In this document: positions 11,282-21,239 of the stretch, in pieces
How positions within the stretch are numbered: the stretch's first letter is position 1
How the letters are laid out: every line of letters begins with the position of its first letter
NCBI GenBank assembly: GCA_000729835.1
Contig: JFHB01000025.1
Coordinates: 186,001-250,000 of the forward strand
Reading direction: 5' to 3'
Source of the DNA: Atkinsonella hypoxylon
Taxonomy: Eukaryota; Ascomycota; Sordariomycetes; Hypocreales; Clavicipitaceae
Length of the DNA stretch: 64,000 nucleotides
The notes under the pieces: model-generated
What the model saw: the letters and a program-made list of their open reading frames with translations, nothing else
Databases searched by the model: none
Told to the model about the DNA's origin: nothing
Position numbers and translations under genes: made by a program

Positions 11282-11902
11282 TCAATCACAACACACGCGT
11301 GGCTCCTCAATGCCCTTGACGTCCTTGATGTCCTTGACGTCCTTGATGCCCTTGTCCTCGTCTTGCCTTCCTCCAATATCGAGCTTGACTTCCAGCCAGT
11401 CGCAGAAGAACTTGCCTAGACCAGCCCCGACGAAAATGCAAATGATGACGTATCCGTTGAAGTACATGGCCAGCAGCATGACAATATACGCACTGCCAAA
11501 CGTCAGGGCGTGGAGCACGGATCGCGCCAATTGCTGCAGGAATGTGGCCCGAAAGACGACGACCTGAGATGCGAAGCCATCGCCGTTCACATATCGTCTG
11601 CAGGATTCGCGCTGGAACTGTCGCAGGAGAAAGGCATCATACTCCTTTCCGAGACGGCGGAAGAATTCGACCAGCACAACGAGCAGAATAACGCCGATGC
11701 AGGTGGCGGCGAACATGCCATCGTTGGTGATGTGCCAGTCTGGCGTGAGGAAGCATGAGTCAATAGTGTACCAATTCCAGAGCATCTACAGCACCATTAG
11801 CTAGTGCGTCGCTGGATGAAGCGCAATGAAGGCGAATTGGGATCGAGTTACAGAAGTCTTGCATGATCGCGAATCGCTATCTCCATGGTTGTGCATATCC
11901 AT
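11282..11902 (-). CDS. CTR-family copper transporter
   Basis: This is a copper(I) transporter of the CTR family, most like vacuolar or plasma-membrane Ctr2/Ctr3 forms. Two exons are inferred: 11852-11902 (17 codons) and 11282-11785, split by a 66-base intron with GTAACT donor and TGTAG acceptor. The N-terminus MDMHNHGDSDSRSCK carries the Met/His-rich copper-binding motif, and SMLWNWYTIDSCFLTPDWHI is the conserved entry to the first domain. Three membrane segments follow, near residues 42-62, 100-120 and 122-142; the last contains the family GxxxG (VGAGLG). The C-tail has a short repeat (IKDVKDIKDVKGIE) and a CC pair near the end, as in copper-handling tails. Total length is 184 residues. It diverges from a metalloreductase gene that could supply reduced copper. 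Confidence 0.88.
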
Positions 11903-12442
11903 TTTGGACAATGTTCGTGCTGGCCAGCGACAAGAGGGTTAGGTTTAGCGCAGCGAGTCCATTCGCCCGACAGAATGTCTCTGTTCGCAAGTTGTCAGTC
12001 GAACAGCCTTTTGTTGCCGCTTGGCTGCCGGGGCCATCCAATAACTAGGTAGGTTGCGCAAGCTGTTCTGGTCTCCAAGGAGAGCATGACAGTTGTGCCA
12101 GTCTACGTCCGTACGTTCAAGCGTCTTCTTCTACCAAACCTGCATCCAACTGCTCAATCTGATCGGATGCGGCGCCGTGATTGGCGACAACCCCGGCATG
12201 ACGGCTCGGCAAAACAAAACATGCTCATATGTGCTCACAGGATTGCGGAAAAGAAGAAGCTTTAACTATTCCGTAGATCAAGCTTGTGACTCAGCTGGCC
12301 TTGCTTGCGTTCCTTTGCTCCCGTTTGGACAGTCCCTGTCGACCACGGACTTTTACAACGGGAGTAATTTCTGCGCCGATCTCGACCGCTGCTTGAGCAA
12401 TTTTGATGCAATTTTCCTCCATCTTGCTTGCTATCCGTACCT
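11903..12442. promoter_or_regulatory. Shared upstream region of the copper transporter and reductase
   Basis: Together with the minisatellite this forms the 950-base divergent spacer between the CTR and reductase genes. A TTTGCTC at 12314-12320 resembles half of a yeast copper-response element, but one short match is weak evidence. Confidence 0.35.
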
Positions 12443-12640
12443 GCCCTCTTCTCGCCCTCTTCTCGCCCTCTTCTCGCCCTCTTCTCGCCCTCTTCTCGCC
12501 CTCTTCTCGCCCTCTTCTCGCCCTCTTCTCGCCCTCTTCTCGCCCTCTTCTCGCCCTCTTCTCGCCCTCTTCTCGCCCTCTTCTCGCCCTCTTCTCGCCC
12601 TCTTCTCGCCCTCTTCTCGCCCTCTTCTCGCCCTCTTCTC
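12443..12640. repeat. 11-base minisatellite, about 18 perfect copies
   Basis: The unit GCCCTCTTCTC is repeated head to tail for 198 bases with almost no variation. The plus strand is pure C/T apart from one G per unit. Because 11 is not a multiple of 3 and the unit lacks stops, the tract is open in several frames on both strands, producing spurious long frames. It sits about 215 bases upstream of the reductase start. Confidence 0.95.
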
Positions 12641-12755
12641 TCGCGTTTCCTTGGTCACGCCATGTGCTCATGGCTGCATTACACCAACATGGGATGAAGT
12701 TTATCTGGCACATCCAGGAAAGGGAAAGAAAAGCATAGGCTGTGCGACGACGGTC

Positions 12756-12764
12756 TTATTTAAG
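12756..12764 (+). promoter_or_regulatory. TATA-like element of the reductase gene
   Basis: TTATTTAAG lies about 95 bases before the reductase ATG at 12857, a normal spacing for a fungal TATA box. No other candidate is closer. Confidence 0.4.
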
Positions 12765-12856
12765 CCACCTTCCTCCTGGCCTTTCCGTCGCGTTGTTCTT
12801 CGTCTCGTCTTCGTCTTTCTTGTCCTCCCGCGGGACAGCTCAAATAAACAAGAAGA

Positions 12857-14815
12857 ATGCTGGAGCCGCGTCACATTCAGGACACCTATGCGGGTGGTCA
12901 CATCGAGCACCATTGGGGTTACAATGACCGGATCGTACCGTGCTCGGTCGATGCTGGCTCGTGCGCCTATCTTGATGAGGTTTACCGGGCGCATGATCTG
13001 GGCATGTTGTATATGGGGATTCTGTGGGCGACCATCTTTGCCGTTCTGTTACTTTGGGCGTTCTTGAGGCGTGCGAGCCGTCCGTCCGTAAATGGAACAT
13101 GGCAAAGCTCCAGATCTGACCTAGGGATTTTCACCAAGCTGCGCAAAACCGGCGCCGCTGCCTCGAGGCGTTTTCTTCTGAAAGATGCAAACCATTTCTT
13201 GTTTGGGAGAACAACTCGCTTCCAGGTAGTTGTGTTGGCGTTGTTGGCAGCCTATCTCTGCATCTGGAGCTTCGTTGGCATCACATACAAGACTTGGGTG
13301 ACGCCTGTTAAGAACATGCCAGGCGTATACAACACGAGAACGAGCTTGGGGCCATGGTCAGACCGAGTCGGTGTTATTGCGTTTGCACTGACACCATTGT
13401 CCATCATGCTCAGCAGTCGCGAGTCCCTTCTGACCGTCTTGACCGGCGTACCGTACCAGAGCTTCAACTTCCTGCATCGATGGCTCGGGTACGTTATTGT
13501 GGTCCAGTCAGTTCTTCACACGATTGGATGGTGTATCATCGAGGGAAGGCTCTACCAGCCACAACCTAAAGTTGGTCTCAATTGGATTACAGAGACATAC
13601 ATGATCTGGGGGCTCATTGCCATAATTATTCTCCTCCTTCTTTTCGTTCTGAGCATGCCCTGGGCTATCCGAGCAACGGGCTATGAGTTTTTCCGCAAGG
13701 CACATTATGTTCTTGCAATGGTCTACATTGGTGCTTGCTGGGGGCACTGGGACAAGTTGGAGTGTTTCTTGTTGCCTTCGTTCATCCTGTGGGGTATCGA
13801 CCGTGTTGCTCGTCTTGTTCGCACCGGCATGCTGCATTACCACCCTGTATCATCCTCATGCTCTCTGTTTAAGCCAGTCCCTGCGACTATCACTCGATAT
13901 CCTGACCCGGACCATGGCGATGTCTTGCGGTTGGATTTGGACAACGAGCAAGATGCATGGAAAATCGGTGAACACTACTACCTTTGCTTTACGGAGTCTA
14001 GTATCTGGCAGTCTCACCCCTTCACACCGCTGAACGCACCCATCGTAGAAAAGGGCGTCGTCAAGCACTCCTACATCATGCGAGCCAAATCTGGCGAGAC
14101 CCTGAAGCTCGCAAAGCTAGCGCAGAAGAAGATTACTAGTGCTGGAGATTGCCAGCTTGTTTCGACACCGGTTCTACTAACAGGTGGCTATGGAGAAGAT
14201 CTCATGGAGAAGGTCGACAGAGATACCAACACCATCTGTGTTGCCGGTGGCACAGGAATCGCTTATGTTCTCCCAGTCCTGCTAGAGCTAGCACGCACTC
14301 GCGTCCCAACTGAGCGTAAACTCGAGCTTATCTGGGCTGTGCGCCACTCCCACAACGTCGACTGGGTCGAGGACGAAATGGCCATTCTTCGCAAGTACCA
14401 AAAGGATTTGCGCTTGATAATCTCGCTTTTTGCCACTAGAGACGTTGCTGACTTTGGGTCCAGGGAGAAGGCAAAGAACAGCTGCAAGGCTGGCGACGCA
14501 ACAGATGTTGGATCTTCGTCTTCAGATGATATCTGCCCCTGCGCCGACAATGTCACCTGTGAGACAGGACTGACTGTAGAAAGAATCGGCGATGGACTAA
14601 CGGACGACAAGCGACACCCGAATTTGAGAAAAATGGTTGGTGATTTCGTCGAGTCAACTGTGTCAGGCAGGTCAGTTGTGCTCGCAAGTGGTCCGGCTGG
14701 TATGATTACAGACCTGCGAGCCATCATCGCCGATTTGAATTCGCCGGGCAAGATGTGGAAGAGGCAAGAACGATATAATGTTAAGTTGGTGTGTGATGAT
14801 AGACTAGAGTGGTAG
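12857..14815 (+). CDS. Ferric/cupric reductase transmembrane component (FRE family)
   Basis: This is a plasma-membrane flavocytochrome that uses NADPH to reduce extracellular Fe(III) or Cu(II). It is a single exon of 652 residues, normal for the family. An N-terminal membrane span (about 50-75) precedes the ferric-reductase domain, with haem-ligand histidines in FLHRWLGYVIVVQSVLHTIG and FFRKAHYVLAMVYIGACWGH. The FAD-binding motif HPFT appears in SHPFTPLNAP (about 395). The NADPH site GGTGIAYVLPVLLELA is at about 463, and VVLASGPAGMITDLR closes the C-terminus. An insert of about 60 residues, rich in Ser and Cys (SSSSDDICPCADNVTCE), interrupts the NAD domain. It is divergent from the CTR gene, suggesting coupled reduction and uptake of copper. 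Whether iron or copper is the main substrate cannot be told. Confidence 0.92.
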   Translation: MLEPRHIQDTYAGGHIEHHWGYNDRIVPCSVDAGSCAYLDEVYRAHDLGMLYMGILWATIFAVLLLWAFLRRASRPSVNGTWQSSRSDLGIFTKLRKTGAAASRRFLLKDANHFLFGRTTRFQVVVLALLAAYLCIWSFVGITYKTWVTPVKNMPGVYNTRTSLGPWSDRVGVIAFALTPLSIMLSSRESLLTVLTGVPYQSFNFLHRWLGYVIVVQSVLHTIGWCIIEGRLYQPQPKVGLNWITETYMIWGLIAIIILLLLFVLSMPWAIRATGYEFFRKAHYVLAMVYIGACWGHWDKLECFLLPSFILWGIDRVARLVRTGMLHYHPVSSSCSLFKPVPATITRYPDPDHGDVLRLDLDNEQDAWKIGEHYYLCFTESSIWQSHPFTPLNAPIVEKGVVKHSYIMRAKSGETLKLAKLAQKKITSAGDCQLVSTPVLLTGGYGEDLMEKVDRDTNTICVAGGTGIAYVLPVLLELARTRVPTERKLELIWAVRHSHNVDWVEDEMAILRKYQKDLRLIISLFATRDVADFGSREKAKNSCKAGDATDVGSSSSDDICPCADNVTCETGLTVERIGDGLTDDKRHPNLRKMVGDFVESTVSGRSVVLASGPAGMITDLRAIIADLNSPGKMWKRQERYNVKLVCDDRLEW

Positions 14816-15677
14816 CGCTCTGTATTTGTTGCAGACAATAATACCGTTTGACATTGACAGCCTCCTTTATTATGGAGCAATGAAAACAATACGTATCTGT
14901 ACGAACTCCTTTAAATGCACTGTAGCCTGTGCCCAGGCCTTCATGAGCGTTGTAGACGCCAACAAGTGTCCTAAAGGTTGCGTTTTTACTCGGGCAGATT
15001 CAGGGTGTTGATCAACCACGGATGCCGGGAAGATTGCACCATGTCGACAGTTTCAGTTCCTTTACTCAAAGAGCTATGGTCGATACTCTTTCTAGATAAT
15101 TCTGAGTGTTGTAGAAGATCATTGAAGGCCAGAAACAACTAGTACTGATGCACATATAAGGGCGATCACTACTCGATAGAACCTAGCTTGTGTAGATGGC
15201 GAATGGGTTGCAGTCCGGGGAACGTTTGACACATGCCTCATCTAGACCTATTCAAGGTTAGCACCTAGTCATGTGTGAAGCCGAGGAGGTGCTTCTGCAG
15301 AGAATTAGTGTGCGAAGACACCGTTTCGGGCTCTGTTGCTGCTGCTGCATGTTTGCAAGTAATGGCCATGTAGGACTTAGGATACCGAAGGGATGAGACA
15401 CTAGTCCGTACAACGTACAACGCACAACGAATTTGAATTTCTAGACTCAAAATTTCATGTGGCATGATTGGGCCATTAAAGTGGTTCCTCATATTGTTCC
15501 ACTTTGACGAATGTCTATCATCATCGTGACGTCTGGTGTCTGTGAATGACGACGTGTGGCTATAGCACGAACCATGCAAATTCAAAAAACAAAGGGCAAA
15601 AAAGCATGGCGAACTACCCGCGTTATTTTCTCCGACATCATCATCCCACCATATTAATTCCATTCGGATTCAATAAC
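14816..15677. other. Intergenic region
   Basis: No gene is recognised between the reductase stop and the small membrane-protein gene; only short frames on both strands are present. Confidence 0.4.
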
Positions 15678-16052
15678 ATGATCAATCGATTAGCATATGT
15701 ACGGCCGCTTAGGCTTGCGACCGTTCAACGACGACCGTATACGATCAAGCCTGGAAGCGAGCCAGCCGAGTTCACTGCCGGAAAGAATACTTCAAACCCT
15801 ACCAAACTGTTAGTCTTTGTCCTATACTTCCAATGAAGCGCACAAACAAAATCACCATTATCCAAGGGAGATATTAACCCATCTGTCACTAGTATTGTCG
15901 CTGGTGCGACCGTCCTCGTTATTGGCGTCTATGCAGCCATGTTTGGCAACCCGGGGGAAACTGCTGAGGTCGCGGCAAAATCCGACGACAAAATTATTGA
16001 GAGAATAAACCCTCAACACGATGTCCGAGAAGGGAATCCGAGGAGCAAATAG
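15678..16052 (+). CDS. Small single-span, probably mitochondrial protein
   Basis: Two exons, 15678-15808 and 15893-16052, join across an 84-base intron (donor GTTAGT, acceptor CACTAG) to give 96 residues. The N-terminus MINRLAYVRPLRLATVQRRP has many Arg and no acidic residue, as in mitochondrial presequences. After the junction, TKLIVAGATVLVIGVYAAMF forms one membrane span. The tail is charged and ends DVREGNPRSK. I do not recognise the family; it resembles small inner-membrane proteins in layout only. A 52-base copy of its 3' end lies at 7204-7255. The donor is unusual (GTTAGT), so the structure is moderately sure. Confidence 0.6.
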
Positions 16053-17041
16053 AGGGAAAGGGGAAACACGGGTATTTTGGCCGCCGCAAATGAATATTTG
16101 CTTTTCGAAAATCGTAGGCAGAAAAAGGGAAGAAAAAAGAGAAAAAGGTGCAGGAATCGGAAGAGTTGTACTTTCGATCCAGATTTCATACGGCTAATCC
16201 TAAAATAACCAGCAAAACCACCGTATTACGTCAATTGTACTTCAAATCACATAGATGGCCAGAGAGACAATGAGAAACTAGAAGGCAAGAGACATCTGTG
16301 CGCGGAGAACAAAATGACGCATCTGAGGGTGAACAATGTTTCATGGCAGGCAAAATAGCACGTAAGTTGAACGAACATAGTGCGACATCAGACAGTGTTC
16401 CTACTAGGAACGGTCCAACTAGTCTAGGCTACGCAGCCCGACTTGATCTTGAGTGCCGATGCCTTTGGGGGTACAACACCGGTCAGCTGCTGAGGGCTCT
16501 TTTACCTTCTTGAGGCTTGAATGAAAAGATCAGTCTTTCAGCCCTCAAGTGATAATTCAGCTGGAATGGAATAAGACAAACAGCCGCCCACAATTGTCAA
16601 TTAGGGAGATGGGCAGTGAACCTATCCGTTTGAGGATTCGTCTCCTAGCCGCCTGTGGCTGGCTGTTATATGATGGCTGGACACGAGAATTGTTCTGCGT
16701 GTTTCAGCTAATATTCTCGCAAGAAAATACGGCTCATCCGAATAGTAAGGCGGGCATACAGGTGTTCACGTGCTTGCTTACCACGTTACATGACATCCCT
16801 GTAACACAACATGTCCAGCCACAGAGTTGGAAGCACTTAGCAATGGATCATTACTTAAGAGCAGCGCACCAAATCGTGTCTTTTACAAGGTCTTTGACGA
16901 GATAGGGCTCCGTAGGCAGGCAAACAGGAACAGGAAGTTGAAGGTGCCGCCCAATGATCTCAATCCGGTTGTTTATACACCATCTCAAGCCTCACTGACG
17001 GGGACAAGAAAGTACAACGATTCTTCTTTGCCATTAACAGG
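16053..17041. other. Region without a clear gene
   Basis: Short frames occur, including one covering 16827-17081, but none has a recognisable domain. Fragments such as NRVFYKVFDEIGLRRQANRN could be remnants of a decayed gene that continues into the next entry. Confidence 0.3.
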
Positions 17042-17533
17042 ATGGCATCCCCCACATCTCGGGGAGGGTTGCTTGCCGTGACAAAGCTGCTGGACCCTAT
17101 GCTTCCGCCTCACTTGCGTCTTGGCGATGAACTAGCACGCGCTCTAAAGCATATTTTATTTGATGAAAAGCTCAACGTTGTCATGGGTGTCGATTCTGCA
17201 GGGTATCTCCTTGTGTGGGATCGGCGTGCAGTACAGCAGGACATTCGCATCGGGGGCTATGCTGGCCGCCCGGCGATGCTAAATGGCGTCTGCTGGAGAG
17301 TCGTGTCTCTTGAAGCACGACCTGAATTAACGCCGACAATATCCGACTTGACTCTGATACTAGAGCGCTTTACCGACCACTCACGGAAAATGATAGTTTC
17401 TGCGGCTGATATGAGACGAATCCAATTTCCCAGCAAAGCTATAAGAGAAGCGACTAAAGCAAATTTCACAACTTGGTGGTGTTTCTGCACAGTTATTATA
17501 ATAGAAGAGAGATCCGGTGAGTTTTTTCAGTAG
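17042..17533 (+). CDS. Hypothetical frame, possibly a gene remnant
   Basis: The frame encodes 163 residues with ordinary composition (for example RLGDELARALKHILFDEKLN and GVDSAGYLLVWDRRAVQQDI). No domain is recognised. The end (TTWWCFCTVIIIEERSGEFFQ-like) runs into AT-rich sequence and looks less coding. The segment just upstream is open in another frame and also has coding-like composition. The two may together be a broken or intron-containing gene. Confidence that this is a functional protein is low. Confidence 0.25.
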   Translation: MASPTSRGGLLAVTKLLDPMLPPHLRLGDELARALKHILFDEKLNVVMGVDSAGYLLVWDRRAVQQDIRIGGYAGRPAMLNGVCWRVVSLEARPELTPTISDLTLILERFTDHSRKMIVSAADMRRIQFPSKAIREATKANFTTWWCFCTVIIIEERSGEFFQ

Positions 17534-18448
17534 AGGGTATAAGAGGCCTCTCGCCAACTACGCGAGCGCTAGATATGGTTACATTACCTCAACCTATATA
17601 TAGTTGCCACACGAGAACCATATGGACAATGGCCATCTCGCATCAGCTATCGTTTACTGTATGACGCTAAAGAAGTCATGGCTTGGAGGCATCCTGATCT
17701 GCAAGAGTGAATTCCTATTCAATTATTATTTAAATGGCGACATCGTCTACAGAGAGACGCCGAGAAGAGCTATGATCCATGCACCTTGCTGTCGTGCTCA
17801 CGCGAGGTCCCGAAAGAGCGAAATGTCTCAGTTTACCTAGAAGCGGTCTAAGGAAAAGCAAAGGGCGGATTTGTTTTGCCAGTAAGCTTGTATTCAAGGA
17901 TGCATCGCTCAGTTAGATGCTTGTAGTAAGTAGCTCACAACCCTTCGTCGCACCGGATCACGCCATTTGACCACCCAATGGTCTGAGCCTAATTCTCCTA
18001 TGATGTTACCATCGTCAGCAATGATATGAATCCTATCCTATGGAATGCATAGTGACGATTGGGTCTCTCAGAGCAGCTGACCCGGGAAGATTAAGCTCCT
18101 TTTCTTCTTCTTTTTTTTTACCAATTCCACTCTAGAATATCTTCGACCTAGGTCCTCACGTTGGAAAATATCGCGCTTGGTTTGGCATCTTGCAGTTCTT
18201 ATTCGTACTTGACCAGTTTCTCCAGGTGGGAGAAACTCTTGGGTACGACATATCTCTACGATAGACGGAGCCATATTTTCTAGATAAGAGTTTCTTATAA
18301 TCGATAATACCATTTGGGGGTGTTATGCTGTGCTAAATGAGCTGAGCATGGAGTATCGCCGCTGCGCAACATACTAATTGGACATGTTCGAGTGCCCCTT
18401 AAATTGGAAACCTACAGCCTTAGAAGTTACCTATTGTTTTGTTGAAAA
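17534..18448. other. Intergenic region
   Basis: No gene is seen. A pyrimidine-rich run lies at 18100-18120. Only short frames occur on either strand. Confidence 0.35.
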
Positions 18449-18540
18449 CTAAGCGGTGTTACTATGCTAAAACTCTTCACTGCCTGCTATTCTAGCCAGA
18501 AATACGCCCGTTCTAGACCAGCGCAAACATCCCTTGGACC
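18449..18540. mobile_element. MITE right-half fragment (copy A)
   Basis: The order of motifs matches the right half of the full MITEs at 20.5 and 39.2 kb: a degenerate gapped match to the TATGCTGAGCATAT core, then CTCTTCACTGCCTGCTATTCTAGCC, a GTTCTAGACCAGCGCA segment, and the terminal GGACCTGAGATTTACT. The left half is absent. Confidence 0.6.
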
Positions 18541-18555
18541 TGAGATTTACTGGAA

Positions 18556-18700
18556 CCCCAACTAATACACTATGTAGCTAGTAAATGCTTAGCAAGTGGT
18601 GGGCATATTTTCAAGTCATCATTGCCTGGTGGTGGTGGTTTGGTCAAAATTATACCCCACCTAGCCCAGCGCAAACATCCTTTGGACTTAATGTTTCCTA
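18556..18700. mobile_element. MITE right-half fragment (copy B), overlapping the subtilase 3' end
   Basis: The segment CTAATACACTATGTAGCTAG corresponds to the internal CTAATACACTGTGTGATTAG of the 20.5 kb MITE. It is followed by degenerate CATTGCCTG, GGTCAAAATTATACCCC and CCAGCGCAAACATCCTTTGG blocks in the same order. It directly follows copy A in the same orientation and overlaps the last codons of the subtilase reading frame. Confidence 0.55.
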
Positions 18701-20140
18701 TATTCGTGAACAATCTCGGTATATCACCGTTGTTCGCAAGCAGATTGATTGTTCCATTCTCGACTCTTCTGGCTACTCCCTCGGTCCCCAGATTTAGAAT
18801 GCGAGTCTTCAAGTCCTGAACGTTGTTGATGTTCTCAGCTACTGCCAAATAAGCGGCAATGCCTGCAACATGAGGCGCAGCCATGGAAGTGCCCGACTCT
18901 CTAGATACCGACCGATTGCTCCCGATAGAAGTAGACAAGATCCCTGACCCAGGAGCCAAGATATGAACGGCGGGGCCGTAGTTGGAGTACGGCCACAGCG
19001 CCCATTCGTAGTCAATGGCAGCCACCGTGATGCCGTCGGGAGACGAGGCAGGAGATCTATCACCCACGTCCTCGCCATCGTTTCCAGCCGACATCACGCA
19101 TAGAATGCCTGCATCGTAAGCTGTCTTGATCAGCTGATTCATGGCTTCTGATTTTTGACCATCTGTCACGGATTGTCACGTCAGCAATTTCGCAAATGCC
19201 CAGAGACTCAGAAAAAGAAGTGATACTGACGACGCTTCCTGCGGTGGTGAAACAAAATGTCTGCTATGGACGTACGTACTGAATGACAAGTTGATGATCG
19301 CGCGACTCTGAATTCCCTTGGCGATAATATCGTTGATGGCCCACTCGATTCCCTCCAAGATGACCGAGGTAAGAATGGCGTCATGATGAAAAACTTTGAC
19401 GGACACCAACTTGGCTTTCTTCGCAACACCATATGTCCTGCTGGCAGCGATGCCGGCAACATGGGTACCGTGGCCATGGAAATCATCGTCAGGGAAGCCT
19501 TTGACGGCGTTGTAGCCGAAGCTGGCGCGACCCTCAAAATCCTCGTGGTGAATATTGATGCCGGAATCGACCACGTAGACTACGCTTCCTTCTCCCGCGC
19601 TGTGGTGGTACTTAAATTTTGTTTGTCCACGCTTTCGGTGCGAAATGGCTGCCAGTCCGTATTCTGCATCGTCCTGGACGAGAAATTCGCTTGTATGATA
19701 CCATTGCTCTTGTTCGACAGCGTGGACCTGTGGGCACCTATCATCAACGAATTGATCCCACCTGCATCGAAGCAAGCAGTTTGACTGAACCCTGTTTTAA
19801 TTCCGCTGCTGCTGTGTCAGGGAATCAAACTCACGACAGAATTATTCATGATGAGCTGCACCATTTCGGCATCGAATTTGCCGCTGTAGGCGTGGAAGCC
19901 GAAGGCGGCAAAGGTCTTCTCGACACCAGCAGAATTCAGTTGTCGACGGCCCAGGCTGTTCTCGTGAACTTTGCGCAACCAGCTCATGTGAAGCTCGAGA
20001 GCTTTGGGGCTGATACCATCTTTCAACGTGACGATGTACTTGCCTTGGATGTCAGCGGTGGGTGTGTCTGACACACGGCTGGTACTAGCAAACGGCAGTA
20101 TCGCCACCAGGAGCGAGGCTAGATTCCCAAGAGACAACAT
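18570..20140 (-). CDS. Secreted subtilisin-like serine protease (S8, proteinase K type)
   Basis: Three exons (19835-20140, 19280-19727, 18570-19162) are joined across introns of 107 bases (19728-19834, GTGAGT donor) and 117 bases (19163-19279, GTACGT donor), giving 448 residues. A signal peptide (MLSLGNLASLLVAILPFAST) and an inhibitor I9 propeptide (GKYIVTLKDGISPKALELHM) come first. The catalytic triad is visible: Asp in VVYVVDSGI, His in GHGTHVAGIAAS and Ser in SGTSMAAPHVAGIAAYL. The oxyanion Asn lies in MSAGNDGE. The product is an extracellular endopeptidase. The natural end of this family would fall near INLLANNGD; the remaining 35 or so residues lie in sequence matching a MITE fragment, so the C-terminus is altered, or the true last exon differs. 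Confidence 0.85.
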
Positions 20141-20488
20141 GGCGAAGTTTGAACTAGAATTACAACAACATTAAGGACGTCAAGAGTGCATGGGGAAAGG
20201 CATATTGAATAGAGGGAGATTTGCTTAAATAAAGTCAGTTAAGAGACTACATCTCATGACAGAATACGTACGCATCACTGCGCGGAGGCGCTCGCAAGCG
20301 AGGCTTGGCTCGGTAATTTGAGGTTCATTTTGTTGGGCACGCAAATAATTCACTGTCCCTGGATACCCATGTTTAGTGTGGAAGCACCTCCGATGTGTCT
20401 TTTCAAACTACCTCGCTGTTTTTCCTGTAATAGCTGCAATAGTTAGTGGCTATAACGCCAAGGCAGCAGTCTCGCATTTCAAACCTCT

Positions 20489-20850
20489 TAATCTCAGGTC
20501 CAGACCATGTGTGCGTTGGTCCAGAGCGGGTCCAGAGCGGGTCCAGAGCGGGTGTATTTTGTGGGCATAATGGCATATACTACTAATCACACAGTATCAA
20601 TTTGTAAGCAAGAGGTCTAGAGTCTATAGAGCGTGCATTTATATAGCACTATTCTGTATACAACTAGATATTAGTGCATATACCACTAAATATAAAAATG
20701 TTTAATTCGCACTAATACACTGTGTGATTAGTATATGCTGAGTGTAAACTGAGCATATACTAAACTCTTCACCGCCTGCTATTCTGGCCAAAAATACACC
20801 CGCTCTGGACCCGCTCTGGACCAACGCACACATGGTCTAGGTCTAGAATA
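20489..20850. mobile_element. MITE, full copy C with long terminal inverted repeats
   Basis: The left arm begins AATCTCAGGTCCAGACCATG and has a threefold GGTCCAGAGCG block. The right arm carries the inverted counterpart (CACCCGCTCTGGACC, then CATGGTCTAGGTCTAGA). The interior, with CATATACTACTAATCACACA and CTTCACCGCCTGCTATTCTG, is shared with the 39.2 kb copy. No coding capacity is seen. A target-site duplication was not resolved. Confidence 0.75.
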
Positions 20851-21239
20851 TTGCTATAACTGTTGGAACCTATCGCAGACGGTGTAAGATGCGACCGCTG
20901 ATTGGTCGCATCCGCTCACCAGTCCCCACTTCGTACCCAACACCACAATATTCACGTAATTTAAAGGGTATATCTACGGCCTCATTTTCCCTAGCTAGAT
21001 TACTATTGCACTAGTGATATTGGTTATAGGACCAGGTCGACGGACCTTTAGTAACCCTTGGTGCTCTCAACAATAACATTGATTTTTTATTGCTAGACGC
21101 CTTATTCTTATATTAATTAGCTCCTTACAGCTCAATATATGTATAACCGCGAATTTATCTTATTTAATAAAGCCTTTAATGCACTACAATGACTGTAAGC
21201 TAGTATGGGTTATTTTGTGAGCCCTAATGGCTATACATA

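Noticed and set aside
12314..12320. TTTGCTC as a copper-response element
   Set aside because: A single 7-base match with an imperfect eighth base is expected by chance; noted only as a weak hint.
12093..13067. Long plus-strand frame of 324 codons, and several minus-strand frames, through the promoter of the reductase
   Set aside because: They exist only because the 11-base minisatellite lacks stops; the flanks have no protein signature.
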